From NCBI GenBank assembly GCA_013399695.1, contig VXAU01000683.1, positions 77,969-141,968 on the forward strand: a stretch of DNA of 64,000 nucleotides. The letters run 5' to 3'. The stretch comes from Formicarius rufipectus. Taxonomy: Eukaryota > Chordata > Aves > Passeriformes > Formicariidae. The stretch's first letter is position 1, and every line of letters begins with the position of its first letter. This document shows, one piece after another, positions 26,201 to 38,900 of the stretch. The notes under the pieces were generated by a model. That model did no database searches. It saw nothing but the letters and a program-made list of their open reading frames with translations, and was not told the origin of the DNA. The translations under genes were made by a program, and so were the position numbers.

Positions 26201-27249
26201 AGAAAAAGCAGGTACCTTTGATTTTGTCAAGAGAGAGACCAATTTTTTTTATTATTATTATTACATAAATCACAGACTAGTTGTGCTTTGGTACCTTTAA
26301 TAGTTATCTCTGTGAAGTGTTCTCCTTCAAGTCTCTAAATGTACAAATTCAAATATTTCCTAATTCCTTTCTGAATCAATTTAATTTTATTTTTTTTTTT
26401 GTTAATATTTTGTGTTACTGACTGCCAGTGCTACTTTTCCTGATCTGTAACTGTTTACCTTTCATCAGCATTCCCAATCCAATTCCCCTACAATGTGCTA
26501 CCCTAAACTTAGCTCATTGGTATTTAAAGGTGTCCACATTCTCAGAGGTATCTGTGCATTCACTTCCAAGTTAGGTGAATGAACACAGCTGGCAAGTGGT
26601 ATCAAGGACCATTTAAAAAAATCTGACTCTATGACCTCTACCTCTAGTATTTATTTAGGTTGCATATCAATTATACACATACAAACTTATAAACTCCTGG
26701 GTCCTGTTTCAGCCATCATGCAGGTCAAGAACCTAGATAGAAGTTATGGCTTTTATTTGAATGCATTTCTGATTTGTCAGGCCATGGGAAGTTTGACTGG
26801 CTTGTGTGCACCTGACTACTAGACTGCAGACAAAATGTTTATTGTTCATCTAGATCTGGAAATAGAGGTGATCAGAGTCTCCAAGTTCAGATACAGTTTA
26901 AAATTCTCTGTCTCAGCTGATTTTTGTTTTCCTCAAATTAACTGTTCTTTTGCTTTCTCTTCAGATACAAGGAATGCATCTTTCATGTTTCTTCATTAGT
27001 AAACCATCTGGGATAAATTAATGCCCCTTTCTTCAATTCACTACGACTCCTACCTTTGGTTTGAGTGAAAAGCACAGACCCTGAAAACTGGAGGTAGGCA
27101 GTGCAGCATAATCTCATTTTCCATTGGAAGCTTTACAAGGAAGTAATCAAAAAAGGCATAAAGCACAGCACCTGAGGCACAGGCTGAACCTGCAGCATAC
27201 CACAACTATTAAATTATCACTTATAGTAAGTATAATATACATAATGTGA

Positions 27250-28020
27250 AATCATAGAATCATTAAGGTGGAAAAGACCTCCAAGATCATTAACTCCAAC
27301 CTTTGACCACCATGTCAATTAAACCACAGGACTAGTTGCTACATCTAGCCATTTCTTGAACATTTCCAGGGATGGTCATTCCATCACTTTTCTGGGGAGC
27401 CCATTCCAACGCTCAATCACCCTTTCAGTGCAGAAGTAGTTCCTGATGTCCAAACCTGAACCTCCCCGGTGCAGCTTGAAGCCATTTCCCCCTGTCCCTT
27501 CGCAAGGTCCTGGAAGAAGAGGTTTAACCCTACCTTGCTTGAATATATACTTTCAAGTATATGTAGAGAGTGATAGAGACCCCTCCAAGCTAAATTAACT
27601 CCTCAGTCACTTCTCATAAGACTTGGCTCCAGACCCTTCACCAGCTCCATTATCCTTCTCTGGACTTGCTCCAGCACTTTAATGTCTTTCTTGTAGTGAG
27701 GGGCCCAGAACTGAACACAGCGCTCAAGGTGCAGCCTCATCAGTGCTGAGAGCACGGGGAGAACCAATTCTCTGGTCCTACTTGCCACACTATTTATGAT
27801 ACAGAGCAGGATGCCTCGGATCTCTTGGCCGCCTGGGTACACTGCTGGCTCACATTCAGCTGGCTATCAACCAGCATGCACAGGTCCTTTTCCACTGGGC
27901 CGCTTTCCAACCACTCTGCCCCAAGCCTGGAGCTCTGCATGGGGATGTTCTGACCCAAGTGCTGGACCTGGCATTCTGCTGTGTTGGCCTTGGCCCATCA
28001 ATCCAGCTTGTCCAGATGAC
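27250..28020 (-). mobile_element. CR1 LINE 3' end with ORF2 remnant
   Basis: This is a 5'-truncated CR1 element in reverse orientation. Its 3' terminus is at 27250, where the plus strand reads AATCATAGAATCATT, the complement of the CR1 ATTCTATGATT end. Reading the minus strand from 28020 gives DKLD, stop, WAKAN, then a GHNNPMQ-like block (GQNIPMQ), LGAEWLESGPVEKDLCMLVD, SQLNVSQQCTQAAK, then after a one-base frameshift near 27828 SVASRTREL and CVQFWAPHYKKDIKVLEQVQ. These are reverse-transcriptase C-terminal motifs of CR1 ORF2. After the stop near 27603 comes the 3' portion, including the block read as NGFKLH, GLDIRN, ERVIERWNGLP. The in-frame stop, frameshift and lost start show it is inactive. 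The far 5' limit is uncertain; sequence from 28020 to about 28090 is not recognised. Confidence 0.92.
27603..27842 (-). pseudogene. CR1 ORF2 reverse-transcriptase C-terminal remnant
   Basis: This 79-codon open frame is the best preserved coding piece of the CR1 element that contains it. It reads LPVLSALMRLHLERCVQFWA, then PHYKKDIKVLEQVQRRIMEL, then VKGLEPS, which corresponds to the conserved CR1 stretch LPLYSALVRPHLEYCVQFWA and PHYKKDIEVLERVQRR. The catalytic YxDD part of the reverse transcriptase would be upstream and is absent. It is a retrotransposon relic, not a host gene. Confidence 0.88.
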
Positions 28021-28730
28021 AGCACAAATAATGTTCCAGTATGTCCTCCATATCCAGTTGCCCAGACCACCCTAAAGCTGCTAAAGGTCAGAAAAGTGTG
28101 ACTTTCATTTTAAGACTGTATGGCAGAAACTAAAACCAGGGGGCTGGGGGGAAGAATAGAGAGGAAGAGAAAGCTTTTCTACTACTTTAGTACTTTGTAT
28201 TAATTACAAATCTTCAATTCCTTCTGATGTGAAAAAGGTAGACGCTGTAGCAGGTAGACCTGAACTGGTCTTTCAGTCCAGGCTGAAAGACATTGCTCTC
28301 ACTGAAGTACAGCAGACTCCACAAAGTACATAAAAAAACAGCCAAAAAAGTTTATTTACATGTTCACTTGACATGTTACCATTACTTACCTGTCTGGTCT
28401 CATTCACATTCTCCCCAAAGATTACATAGAAACTACCTACTGTTTTTCAGGTCCTTCCCCCCCTCACTCCTCCCTTAAAAGGTTAACATCAGCTAGTTTA
28501 GTATATTTGATACATATATATCAACATTTTCCTCCCCAGTTTCTAAGTGGGAGTGCAACATGTTTCATTATAGCATTAGACCAGAGTGCTGATTCTAAGA
28601 TTTGTCCTTAATGCAGATTTACAGAGCAAACAGAAACAAACCAGGCCTGTCAGGTTTGAATAAGATGCAGGTAGAAAACACATGTCAACGAGGAAAACAA
28701 ACCAGTAGGAATACTTTCAGATAATTCTCA

Positions 28731-28784
28731 TTATCCTAAATTGGTTATACCTAAATTGGTATCCTAAATTTAAATTGGTTTAAG
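28731..28784 (+). repeat. Short imperfect tandem repeat (CCTAAATTGGT)
   Basis: Three to four copies of a CTAAATTGGTAT-like unit lie head to tail (CCTAAATTGGTTAT, ACCTAAATTGGTAT, CCTAAATTTAAATTGGTT). Confidence 0.7.
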
Positions 28785-31700
28785 TTAGTTAACATAAACT
28801 CAGTAAATTCAAATGTAAATTCATCACTGAATTTGAAATAATGACACGGACTTGCATCATTCCCGAGCCTCAGTCACAGTTTGTATTGGCACTGCCTCTG
28901 CCTTCACAAGCCTTACAGAGAAAAGTGTATCTTTCTGCTTTGTTTTGGGCTTAGGGCAATGAACGTCACTGAAAGCAATTTTTTCTTTTGGCTGTTACTC
29001 CTGGATGGCACTATTCCAGCACAAAGCAAAATAGTTTTGTTTGTGGGTGTGGATGAGTTATATTAACACAGGTTACACACAGGGCAGCTGTAGGTAAATG
29101 TTTCCTTGCTGCATTCACAGTAAGGAGTATGAAGAGAGCTTTTGTAACACAAGAATTTATCTTATGAAATTCCTTAAAATACCATTCTTTTCTTTTTGGT
29201 CTTTCAAACAATCAAATCTTTCTGGCCTGCTAGGTCTCCACAGATACACAAACATCCACCTTGAATTCAGCGATCTATACAGAGCAGTTCTGCCCAGCTC
29301 AAAAACAGCCTTCTTAAAATCTGACAGACACTGCAAGGGAAGACATGTATTCATGAGAAATTATATCTAGCTTGCTTTTGTTATTTCTATGTTTGTTTTG
29401 TTGAAAGCAGTAATGCCTTTTTTTTTTAATTCTAACTTCAAGAACAGCTTCTGCATATGCAAGCCTTTTTCTCTGTGTAACACAGGGCTCAGGAAGACAC
29501 TTGTAATAACATTTTGCCACCTTTACCCCAGGTACAATAAAATACACAGCCAGATAGGGGCTTTCACAGTCCAGTCATACTGAGAACAGCTTAAACTCCT
29601 TCAGTAGCACTAATTTCAAGAATTTGGTTGAAAACTAACAGCAACTTCAAATGCTGAGACCCCGAAGGCAGTATGGATGCACCTTAACCTCAAGGGATTT
29701 GATTATTGGAATGGGGAGGGAAACAAAAAGAGGAAAAAAAACCTTAAAAGACCAGTTCCTGGTTCTTCCTGCACCAGAATTGGTACCCTGATTCACTCAA
29801 CTACCTTGTTCTCTAAGGATATCTATTTGCCTGGTCATTTTGCCTTCTCTCTAGGCATGCAGAAGTTCCCTTGCTTTTAATAAAAATAACCCTGAAATCA
29901 CAGAGGGGAAAAGCCATAGCTTACGCTCTTTCCCGTAATTTCCTACTTCAGCTCCTTTTATTCCTTATGAGTCATCATCACTCATTACTTCAGTTGCCCT
30001 ACAGCTCCTGGAACTCATGCAAAAAACTTCCCAAAGTTACACTTAGGTAATTTGCTGATATCATAGAGACTTTAACAACCACTTCAAGCAGCAATTTGCT
30101 TGATCCAATGTGCATATCAAAATAAAAACAGCTACTGGTGGACTTGCAAAAAAAAAAAAATCAGTTGTTTAAATTAAAAAGTAATGTTTCCTATTAGGAC
30201 ATTTCACCAAGTATGTAACATTTAGCAGCAACCAGACTGCAAAAGAAAAGCAGGACAAAATGGCTCATGGCAAAATCCTGGCTTTTATTTTATTTATATC
30301 ACTGAGGGGACAATTGAGCACCCACACTGCAATAATTTAAATGCCTGGAACCACTTATCCCATTTTGTGACAGCAAAATGGGATCCCTGTATCATTTATG
30401 GACAATGCAGTCACTCAAAATATGACAACCTGTGGTTGAGTACTGAGAGTCTTGAGACCAGGTAGCACTGAATTCAGTTGAAAAGGGAGGAGGGTGAGCC
30501 TCATTAGATAATCATGTAACACATCTGGCCACAACAAGGATCCCTCCCCTGGGCTCCTTCAAGAAAGGAAACTCAAGTTTTAGCCTGAAGCAACTGTTTA
30601 TAGAGACAGATTGGGAACTAGTTATTTTTAACCCAGAATCCCTTTTAAGAACTTTAGAGCTAAAGAAACAGCTGACTGCTCTGTTGAATCACATACTATG
30701 AGGAAAAACCTTTGTTCATATTAAAATAGAAAGTATGTAAAAAATAAGTAAAACCCAACAAACTCTGTAACGTGTCCTTTTAATGGAGAAAGGGGATGAC
30801 GGAGTGCATGAGGTAGCAGGTACGTAAAAGGACAAGACAGCTTCCAAAAATTCACTGCATTGCTACAAAACTACTTTCTATAGGGTATTCCTATATGCAT
30901 ATATTCCTATAACACAGTTTTGAAACCACCACAAACTAGACATGCAGAGCTATAAAGTGTGTAAATTGCCATTTGGCATCTTTCTGCAACTTTAAACTTT
31001 GAGAGCCATCCATGCTGAGATCAGAGTTAGAGACCCAAACTGTGACTTACGATATGATATGTACCACAGAATTTAGGCTCTGCAAGATATCTCATTTAGG
31101 AAATATGGGCTCTGCAGCCACCTGACTTTTTAAGGCTTTAAGTTTCCATCTCAACCTCTATGTTGGGTTTAATTTATTTGTTTCAGAACAGACAGTCCTA
31201 GGCAGCCCAAGCATTCAACTATCACAGAGTTTTGCTTGAAGCTGCCATTTTTAATAATAAATGCAAGAATGAACTGGCTTCTGTTGTAGAGGTATTCAGA
31301 GGACATAGTTCCAAGGTGTTTCTTTGCTGTTGTAACAGGACCTTCTGTTAAAAGTGAATTCAGGGGTTCCTGAGGTGATCACAGGAATCAGCACATCTAG
31401 ACCTCAGTACATAGGTAACCACACCAGACACTATAGAAAAAGCAGTAATATCAAGAGAGAAGACCATGCTGCTCCTTGTACAAGTAGGCAGGAATCTTCC
31501 CCCCCACCAAATCACACAGGACTCCTTGTCCTGAGAAAATGTGGTATGACTTCTACCAAGTAAAACAGAATGCTTCATACGTTGCTATTTTCTTCCTATT
31601 ACTGCACAAATTAGCCTGGGTTTCTAAAAATTCATTACTGTTCCTTGGAATGGACAGTATGATATCGTCCTTAGCAATTTTCAAATGGAGAAAACTAGAA

Positions 31701-34700
31701 CTGTGGAATCACTGTCCGACAAAGGATAATTGAGAAGGATTGTTTTAAATCTTTTTAATCTATTTTGTTAAATCCTTTGAGTTTAGGGCAAAGACTATTA
31801 CAAGGGTGGAGAAAGCAAAAAGCCTTCAGAACCAACCTTGAATGAAATTCAGTTGCTGGGATTTTGCTAAAAGATTCCTGTACTAAAGGACAGAATGGCA
31901 CTTAAGTAAACAAAACCTACAATATATTCTTTTTATGACACTGATGGAATTAATTCAGATGAAAAACTTCAGTTATCAAGGCATTTTTATTATCAATACT
32001 GGTTGGAATATATTTTTTAAATGAAGTAAAACTTGAAAAACTCTAAACACTGAATTAGAATTGAAGTGACAGTCTAACATAAAATGTATCCAAACAGGTT
32101 TAGTATAGTAAATAACTACAGATAAATGAGAATGTAAGTCACTATGTTCTTTTAATAATTAAAACCTAAAACAGCTTAAAATGAACCTTTGAAACACCTT
32201 TACTCTTTTGTTTTACAGAGGTAATGATAAAATACTCCGGTTTGAGTTGCTTCCTATTCTGTTACTGATGCAGTTTGATCCATAAATTTTCAGATTAGAA
32301 GCGGCCTAACTTCTCTATGCAGAGAGAAGTGCTGTGAAAAAAGTATAAAGTTGTAAAACTTGAAAGTTCCAGGAAACAGCAATAACAGTCCATACTAACA
32401 AAAACTTGTTGCTCAACAAGAAAGAACTTATGTCCTTATAAGGTGATGAAAGTAAACTACTTTTTCAAGGAGGTAAAACTTTTCAAGTTGCCAAGTGAAT
32501 ACTCATTCTCGTGGCTAAGAACTCTGGAACAAAACAAAAATCCAAGCTCAGAGCACTAATAGCACTGTTGCTTCCTTTCCCTGTAAATGTTAAGGAGGAA
32601 CCAAAATATATTCATTCACCAAAAAAAGGAAGGGAAATATACACCACATGGGAATTAACCACACTGCTGGACATTTCCAAACCCTTAAAAGTTTCAGAAA
32701 TTACTCAGTTGTCTACATAAACAGAAGCTTTATTTTTTATGTTCAGGATGATTCATTAAGAGTTAGAATACATACAAGGTTACTTACAATACACGAGTAT
32801 AGGTGATAATGGAAAAAGGTCAAGAAAGAGCAGAATTACTGTAAAACCTGAATTTCTGCTGCCTTCACCACCTTCTGCCTTCTCCAGAAGCTCTTAAGAC
32901 TATACATAATGGTAAAATGGGTTCAATTGCATTCTTTTATTAAGTAAATGTTCACATAGTGAACAGGTATGAATGCTTATGGTGCTATCTATTTAAGACC
33001 AGAATCTAAGATCCTACATTTCAACACAACTGGAATAATACAGCCTAAAGTGTATAAAAATGTCAGTACTTATTCTAATATTTAAATGTCTCTTAGTCCT
33101 CAAGAGCTTAGTCAAAATCACTGCACATTTATTTACTGCAAAGGAGTTAAAGTGATGATGGTATAGATAGATATTTAGTGACTTCTTTATGCTATATCTT
33201 CACTCACAAGCACTAGAGATTTTTACAGTGTACATATTTAAGGGGATTAATCTACTTTTGTCTTTGTTAAAATTCAGAAAACGAAATTAATGAGCCCAAC
33301 TCCCCTTCCCCCCCTTTATTTGAGGGAAATAGGCACCTGTGATAATTAAGCTTGAAATTACCTCCCTACACTGCCACCACCAATTAGACGCTAATAAAAT
33401 TAGGTTTTAGATAAGCACATCAATACTGGCATACAAAGCATTTCCTACCCATGGATCATTAGTTCCAATCTCTACAAGTCTGAAAGAAAGAGCTGCTATA
33501 TGTATAATCAGTGGTCATTGTTCAGTTTCAAGTGAGTGGTGGCTGCTATGAAAATACTGCTAAGACATTTTATATAACCTTAGAAAAGAGTCCAAGGATT
33601 GTGTAAATACTGACACCAAGTTCTTTACATTCCTAAGTCAGTGGTCCCCAAAGGTCGGGGAGAAGTATAACTTCTGGAACAGTCTCAAGAAAACACAACT
33701 GCAGCTGTCTGTTGTATATGGCCTGTGAATAACCAGAGGTTGAATTTCAGCAACCAAGACTGTCAGCAGCATTAAAAATTATACTGCAGCAAAACAAAGA
33801 GAAGCCCTTTGTAAGCAGATTCATGAACAGCACTGAAGACCAAAAACAGATCTTAATTGATCTTTGTCTTGTTAACTTACAAAGGATGTGTACTGATGAC
33901 TCAAGTTCCCATTCCCTTTTTCTGAGTACATAGAAAAATGAGTTTGCTCCTGCTGGCATTTTGATGCCATCTACAGAATTAAAATGAAAAATAAAAGGGA
34001 GGGAAGAAAGGACAGGAAGGTTTACAGTTAATTCTATCCTTGTATACAAACTTATACTTCTCTTCCTGCTTAAATTTGGAAGGAAATCCTTTTAAACACA
34101 GCATACTTCCTTAGAGCATTCCCAAAGAAGGGACAAAGAGACATTTTTATTGGAAAAGGATCAGTTGTGCTTTCCAGGCCCTATAATGTTTAAGGTGACA
34201 CTGGAGCAGTGTGTAGTCCTTGAAAGAAGCAAAGACTTTGGCAATGGAAATGACTCAATGTTGCAGTTGGATTGGGTTTGGTGGTATAGGTTGCAAAGTT
34301 CCTTCACTCATCTCTGTCACAGAGAGACAGACATGCTTTGTTTTACTGGATGACCAGAAGAGATTGGCAACACTCACTTCACTATAAATCACATTGACAT
34401 ATTCATCTTTAACAAGAACAATCCAGCAAAGAGCTAGAACTATGTTCACCACATGTTCCCAATTTTCTTGTTTCCTCTAGATGTCAGTCCTGCAAATACA
34501 TCAGTGATTTCCTGCATCTAAGTGTCCTAGGCTAAACTTATGCACACAGTTGGAATATATCATATAAAACTGTTTTATAAGGTTAGCTTGCAACACTCAC
34601 TCATGACTTCCTATAAATAACCTAACAGATAGTACACAATAGGGGCTTCTAACTCCTGTATGTAAAGGGAACCTTAGGCCCCAAAAGTTAAATGAACTTG

Positions 34701-35888
34701 AAAACTAATCACAGGCATATTGCAAAATCTAAGTCAATATCATCATGAAGCCCCATTGTCAGAGACTGACAAAATTCTTTAGAACACGAATAAACAATGA
34801 CTACAATCTTTAATAGGGATACTGTCCAACAGATGTGACAAAAGAAGCCATAAGATTTCCACAGCTGTCAGATATTTAAAGATTTTCAGAGTGTCTAAAA
34901 TACTACATATCTGGAATTTCTATATATTTTAACATATGAGCTACACTTACTTTCAGTGGCTTACTGTTGCCACTTTCTAATCATTCAAGATCATAAGCCT
35001 CCACAGAGCCTTAGATTTCCAAAAGCAATAAAATTAAGAGTTTTTAAATATTTGTCTGCTAAGTTGTATATACCTATCCTGGAAATGACGGATTCATGAT
35101 GAAATAGTTTCTAGCAGGTAAGAGTTTGACCCAAATACTTGTTGGCTCAATTTGTGGAGAAAATCATGCAAAAGCTCATTTCAAAAGCACATGAATAAAT
35201 TATAGAAATAAAAATACAAACAAAAACAAGCTTGGGCATTGAAAGTATGCTTTGAACTTCTGGTAAAGCAGAAAAATATGTTCCTATTCAGCTGCTACCA
35301 TTTCCTGCTTCTGAAAATAATTCCCCCAACCACTAATGGTCTATGCAATGCAGATCACTGATCCTGGGAGGCTTATTTGAGAGTAGACTGGCCAGAAGGC
35401 AGTAAAAAAAACCCCTTATATCTGAGGTGCTCACCAAACATATAAATTACAGTAGAAAATATCCAAAAAAAGGGAAGAGAGAAAATGGACTATCAACCCC
35501 ATTACTGATGCTGGTCAAGGCAGGCTCTTATTCAGTTTAACAGAGGGTATGAGCTCAGGTGTAGAGACTATTAATAATACAAATAGCAATAACATAGAAG
35601 ATAGACTATTATAAATAGCTTGCTAAAAGAATATAATTGATAAATTAATATATTTATGAATACCCAAATAAAATGTATTCTTTGATACAGTATACCTCTT
35701 TTTAACTGAACCACGATCATAGTTTATGCTGCGCTTGACAGAATTCTTGCAAACTCATTACTCACCTGACAGAAAAAGTTCTTTGGAAGAGTTTATAGAT
35801 GGTAATGATCTATAACTTCATGTCACTTGCCCTCAGTATTTCCACCTGCACTTGGAGATTATGTTAACCTTTAAATTAAATGTAACTT

Positions 35889-35924
35889 TAAAAAAAACCC
35901 AAACAAACAAACAAACAAAAACCA
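35889..35924 (+). repeat. (AAAC)n microsatellite
   Basis: About five AAAC units preceded by AAAAAAACCC. Confidence 0.85.
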
Positions 35925-38900
35925 AGATAAAAGTAATGTGATGACTGTTCTGTTTCTTCCTCTGGATTTAGTTCTGTTTCACATTTTTTTGAGTACCTGT
36001 CCTAGCAGATTTTTATGGCTTATGGCAAAGAAGCCCCACCAAACCCAAACCAAACCACTTTTGACTATAGACAATACTAGGACCTTAAGAAAAGAGTTTC
36101 TGCAAATGCTAGGAGCGTCTCATAAATGCCCATTTTGATCATAGAATGTAACTGGGACAAATAACTGGAAGAGGACTTAAACAAAATAAAGATGCAAACT
36201 CTGTCTAAAGATGGAAATACACCATATTATTTATATCTATAACACAGACTACCGACCAATGCATTTTTCTAGCTGCAGTGCATAGTTTCATAGTGCACTG
36301 AAAACCTGTTACCATTAGCAAAAATGCTGATCTTTTGTTAGTAATCAGATTAAGAGGCTTCTTTGAAAGCTTTCATTAAACATCATAAAGATGTGAGTAG
36401 TATCCACTGACAGAGCACTACAGGAGTAGACACTGTGTTCCATTACGGGAGTTACTTTTGCCCTGGGATTCCTAACACCTAACTCTTCTGGATCTTTTTA
36501 CCTTGAAAATAGGGTAGCTTTGGTCTATCTTGAGCCTCTTCAGCATGTGTCATGGGTGAATAGGTTGCAATTAATTACAGCAAAATTTCTTTCATGCAGA
36601 TGATGATGAAGTCAAGTAAGCAAAGCCTCTATCAATTGTCCAGGAATACAAATCTTTGAAGGCAAGAAGTCCTGACTGAATCTCTAATCCTGTCAGACTG
36701 TTTCTGAACCTAAGCAGAACCCGAAAGAATTGTTTGCCAAACTTTTCAACAAGCTGCTAAGAGTTAAGTGTTTACAAACAAAAACAGTGACAGGTTTTAC
36801 TACTAAATGCTTGCAGAGATGTTCCAACTAGTTAAAAAGAGAAAGAGCAGTTCTATATAGTAGATTCACAAATTGCACAGGACATTTTCATGTGCAAAAG
36901 TTAATGCGAAATGAGATGTCCACACAGTGCAAAAGCCCTGGTATTTGGGGTGAAGGGGAAATAATGACTTTGCTTATCAAATTATGAATAAGCTGTTTAA
37001 AATGAAAAATCTGCCACAGATGTACTCTCTTAATCTGTATTTTGAACAACAGCCAAATTCAGACTTGATACTGAAACAGGATCAGGGTTGTTTCAGACCT
37101 GCCAGGACCAAGCTCTCATACTGTCATTACTGAATTTTCAGTTAGATGATTATTTTTTTTTAAATAAGCTTTTTGGCCTCTTCATCTGACTCAAAATCAG
37201 ATCCATACCATATTCCTCTTATTTCTGGTTTCACTTCAAATTTACATGTCTGTGTATACCTTAGAATCCAAACCATGACAAATTTTAAGAAACCAAAACT
37301 TGTCTAGAATTCTCTGATTCTGTCCCACTGTTTTCTTAAAACAGAAGGTACTTAGTATTTTAACACTCTTACTTCTTGTTCCAATATTGCCCAGCTTGAA
37401 GCAGGTTGTGCTCAATAAAAGGAAAACAAAAGACAAGATTTGCCACTTATGTTACTTATGCTCCATTGTACTATAGAGTAGTTTTGATAAAAGTTTAAAT
37501 CTCTAAGATGGTTCAACAGCTGTACTTTGAACATTTAGTCCAACTGTCATTGCTCAAACATAAGTCTTCCTTTCTGTGAGTAGAACAATTGCAGGACTGA
37601 AATAAAACTTAGCAAAGGACAATGATTAGCAGTGGATGTTCCCGCTACTGTTGCTTAGGGGTTGTCCCCGTCACATCTGAATAAACCTTTTAAAACTTGA
37701 TGATTGCTTTTTTGTAGCAAAGGAAGTGATCGAATTAACCACAGACCATTTGTTTCTCCTGTTGTTAACTCATTTCATTTCTTACTGATGTCTAAACGTA
37801 CTGTAAGTTGGATTTCTTTTTCATTTATTAGAGATTATTGTCTGGGCATCTAGTTAGCTATTCCACCATTACAATAATCAGTGCAAAGATATGATTTTTC
37901 TTCTGAAATTATCTCTTATTTCAGTTATGCAGTTTGAAGGATCTTGGCAAAATAGGTAATTCAGCACTTGTATCAGCCTTCCTCAGAGGAACTAAGGCAG
38001 ACAACCAAAAAAGAAAAGCACCAAAATAAATGGCTCACGTTTGAAAAAGAAATAAGCTGAAAGAATCAGTGCTTTTAAGAGGACATTAAAAATCAATAGC
38101 AAATTATTCTCTGAGAAGTAAAACTGTAATGCAACAACAGAGGCCCTGACAACAGCACAAGTGCCTGTGAAACAAGAGGAAAGGAAACTAATTTAAATAA
38201 ACCACACGACTACCTTTCAGCAAAGCTGCTTGTGAAAGAATCTCCACTGCATTTAAGAAACATCTGACCTTTGATTTTCTTCAGTCCAGTTCCTGTTTAT
38301 GTAGCTTATGACCCGGTTACTTATCAGTTCAGAGAAAAAGAGAAGTCCTTATAAAATTCTTTACTGTCTACTCAAATTTTGTTCTCAAGAACTGTTTGCC
38401 CCCTGTTCAAAATAGATGAGTTGGAAGAGGACAGTAAGAGACAGCTTAGTTTCACTTATGCTGCCTCTTCAGATTAAGAGAGACAATGCAGAAGTTGAGA
38501 ACAGCAGTAAAGGTTATAGGTTAAATAAGAGGCAAATTACTACTACCAGGCTGCAGGAAGGAAGCTAGAGGAATTCTGACTCACAGGTTTGTCTGAGTCA
38601 GTGCTTCTTGTGACGATATGTGGGAGAGGTGGTAAAACTATGCATTTCCCTTTGCTTGGGCTATGATTTCAAAACACAACCAGTTGTGAATAGGCATCAG
38701 CATTATGCTGTCTCTCCTCCAGCTGCAGCGGGAAGTCTTGCAAGCACCAGGCCTGCATTCCAAATCCTTTACAAATGTGTAGGATAAAAGAAGAAACAAC
38801 CTCCTTTCTCAAAGCCCCAGAGTTATAATTTAAAATTCAGTGAAATAAAAACTTGATGTTAATATTATATATGAACAATACCCCATGGTTATGCATTCCA

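Larger units (their letters stand above)
21916..27249. other. Non-genic AT-rich sequence
   Basis: Contains a CA microsatellite, an A run and a gap near 23.2 kb. Many (ATT)n and T runs occur near 26.25-26.4 kb. No supported gene. Confidence 0.7.

Noticed and set aside
27603..28101. Open frames near 27.6-28.1 kb as possible host genes
   Set aside because: The minus-strand frame is CR1 reverse transcriptase, and the others are frames on either strand of the same element.
36138..36150. CATAGAAT word as a possible CR1 3' end
   Set aside because: Only the short terminal word is present; the adjoining sequence does not follow CR1.
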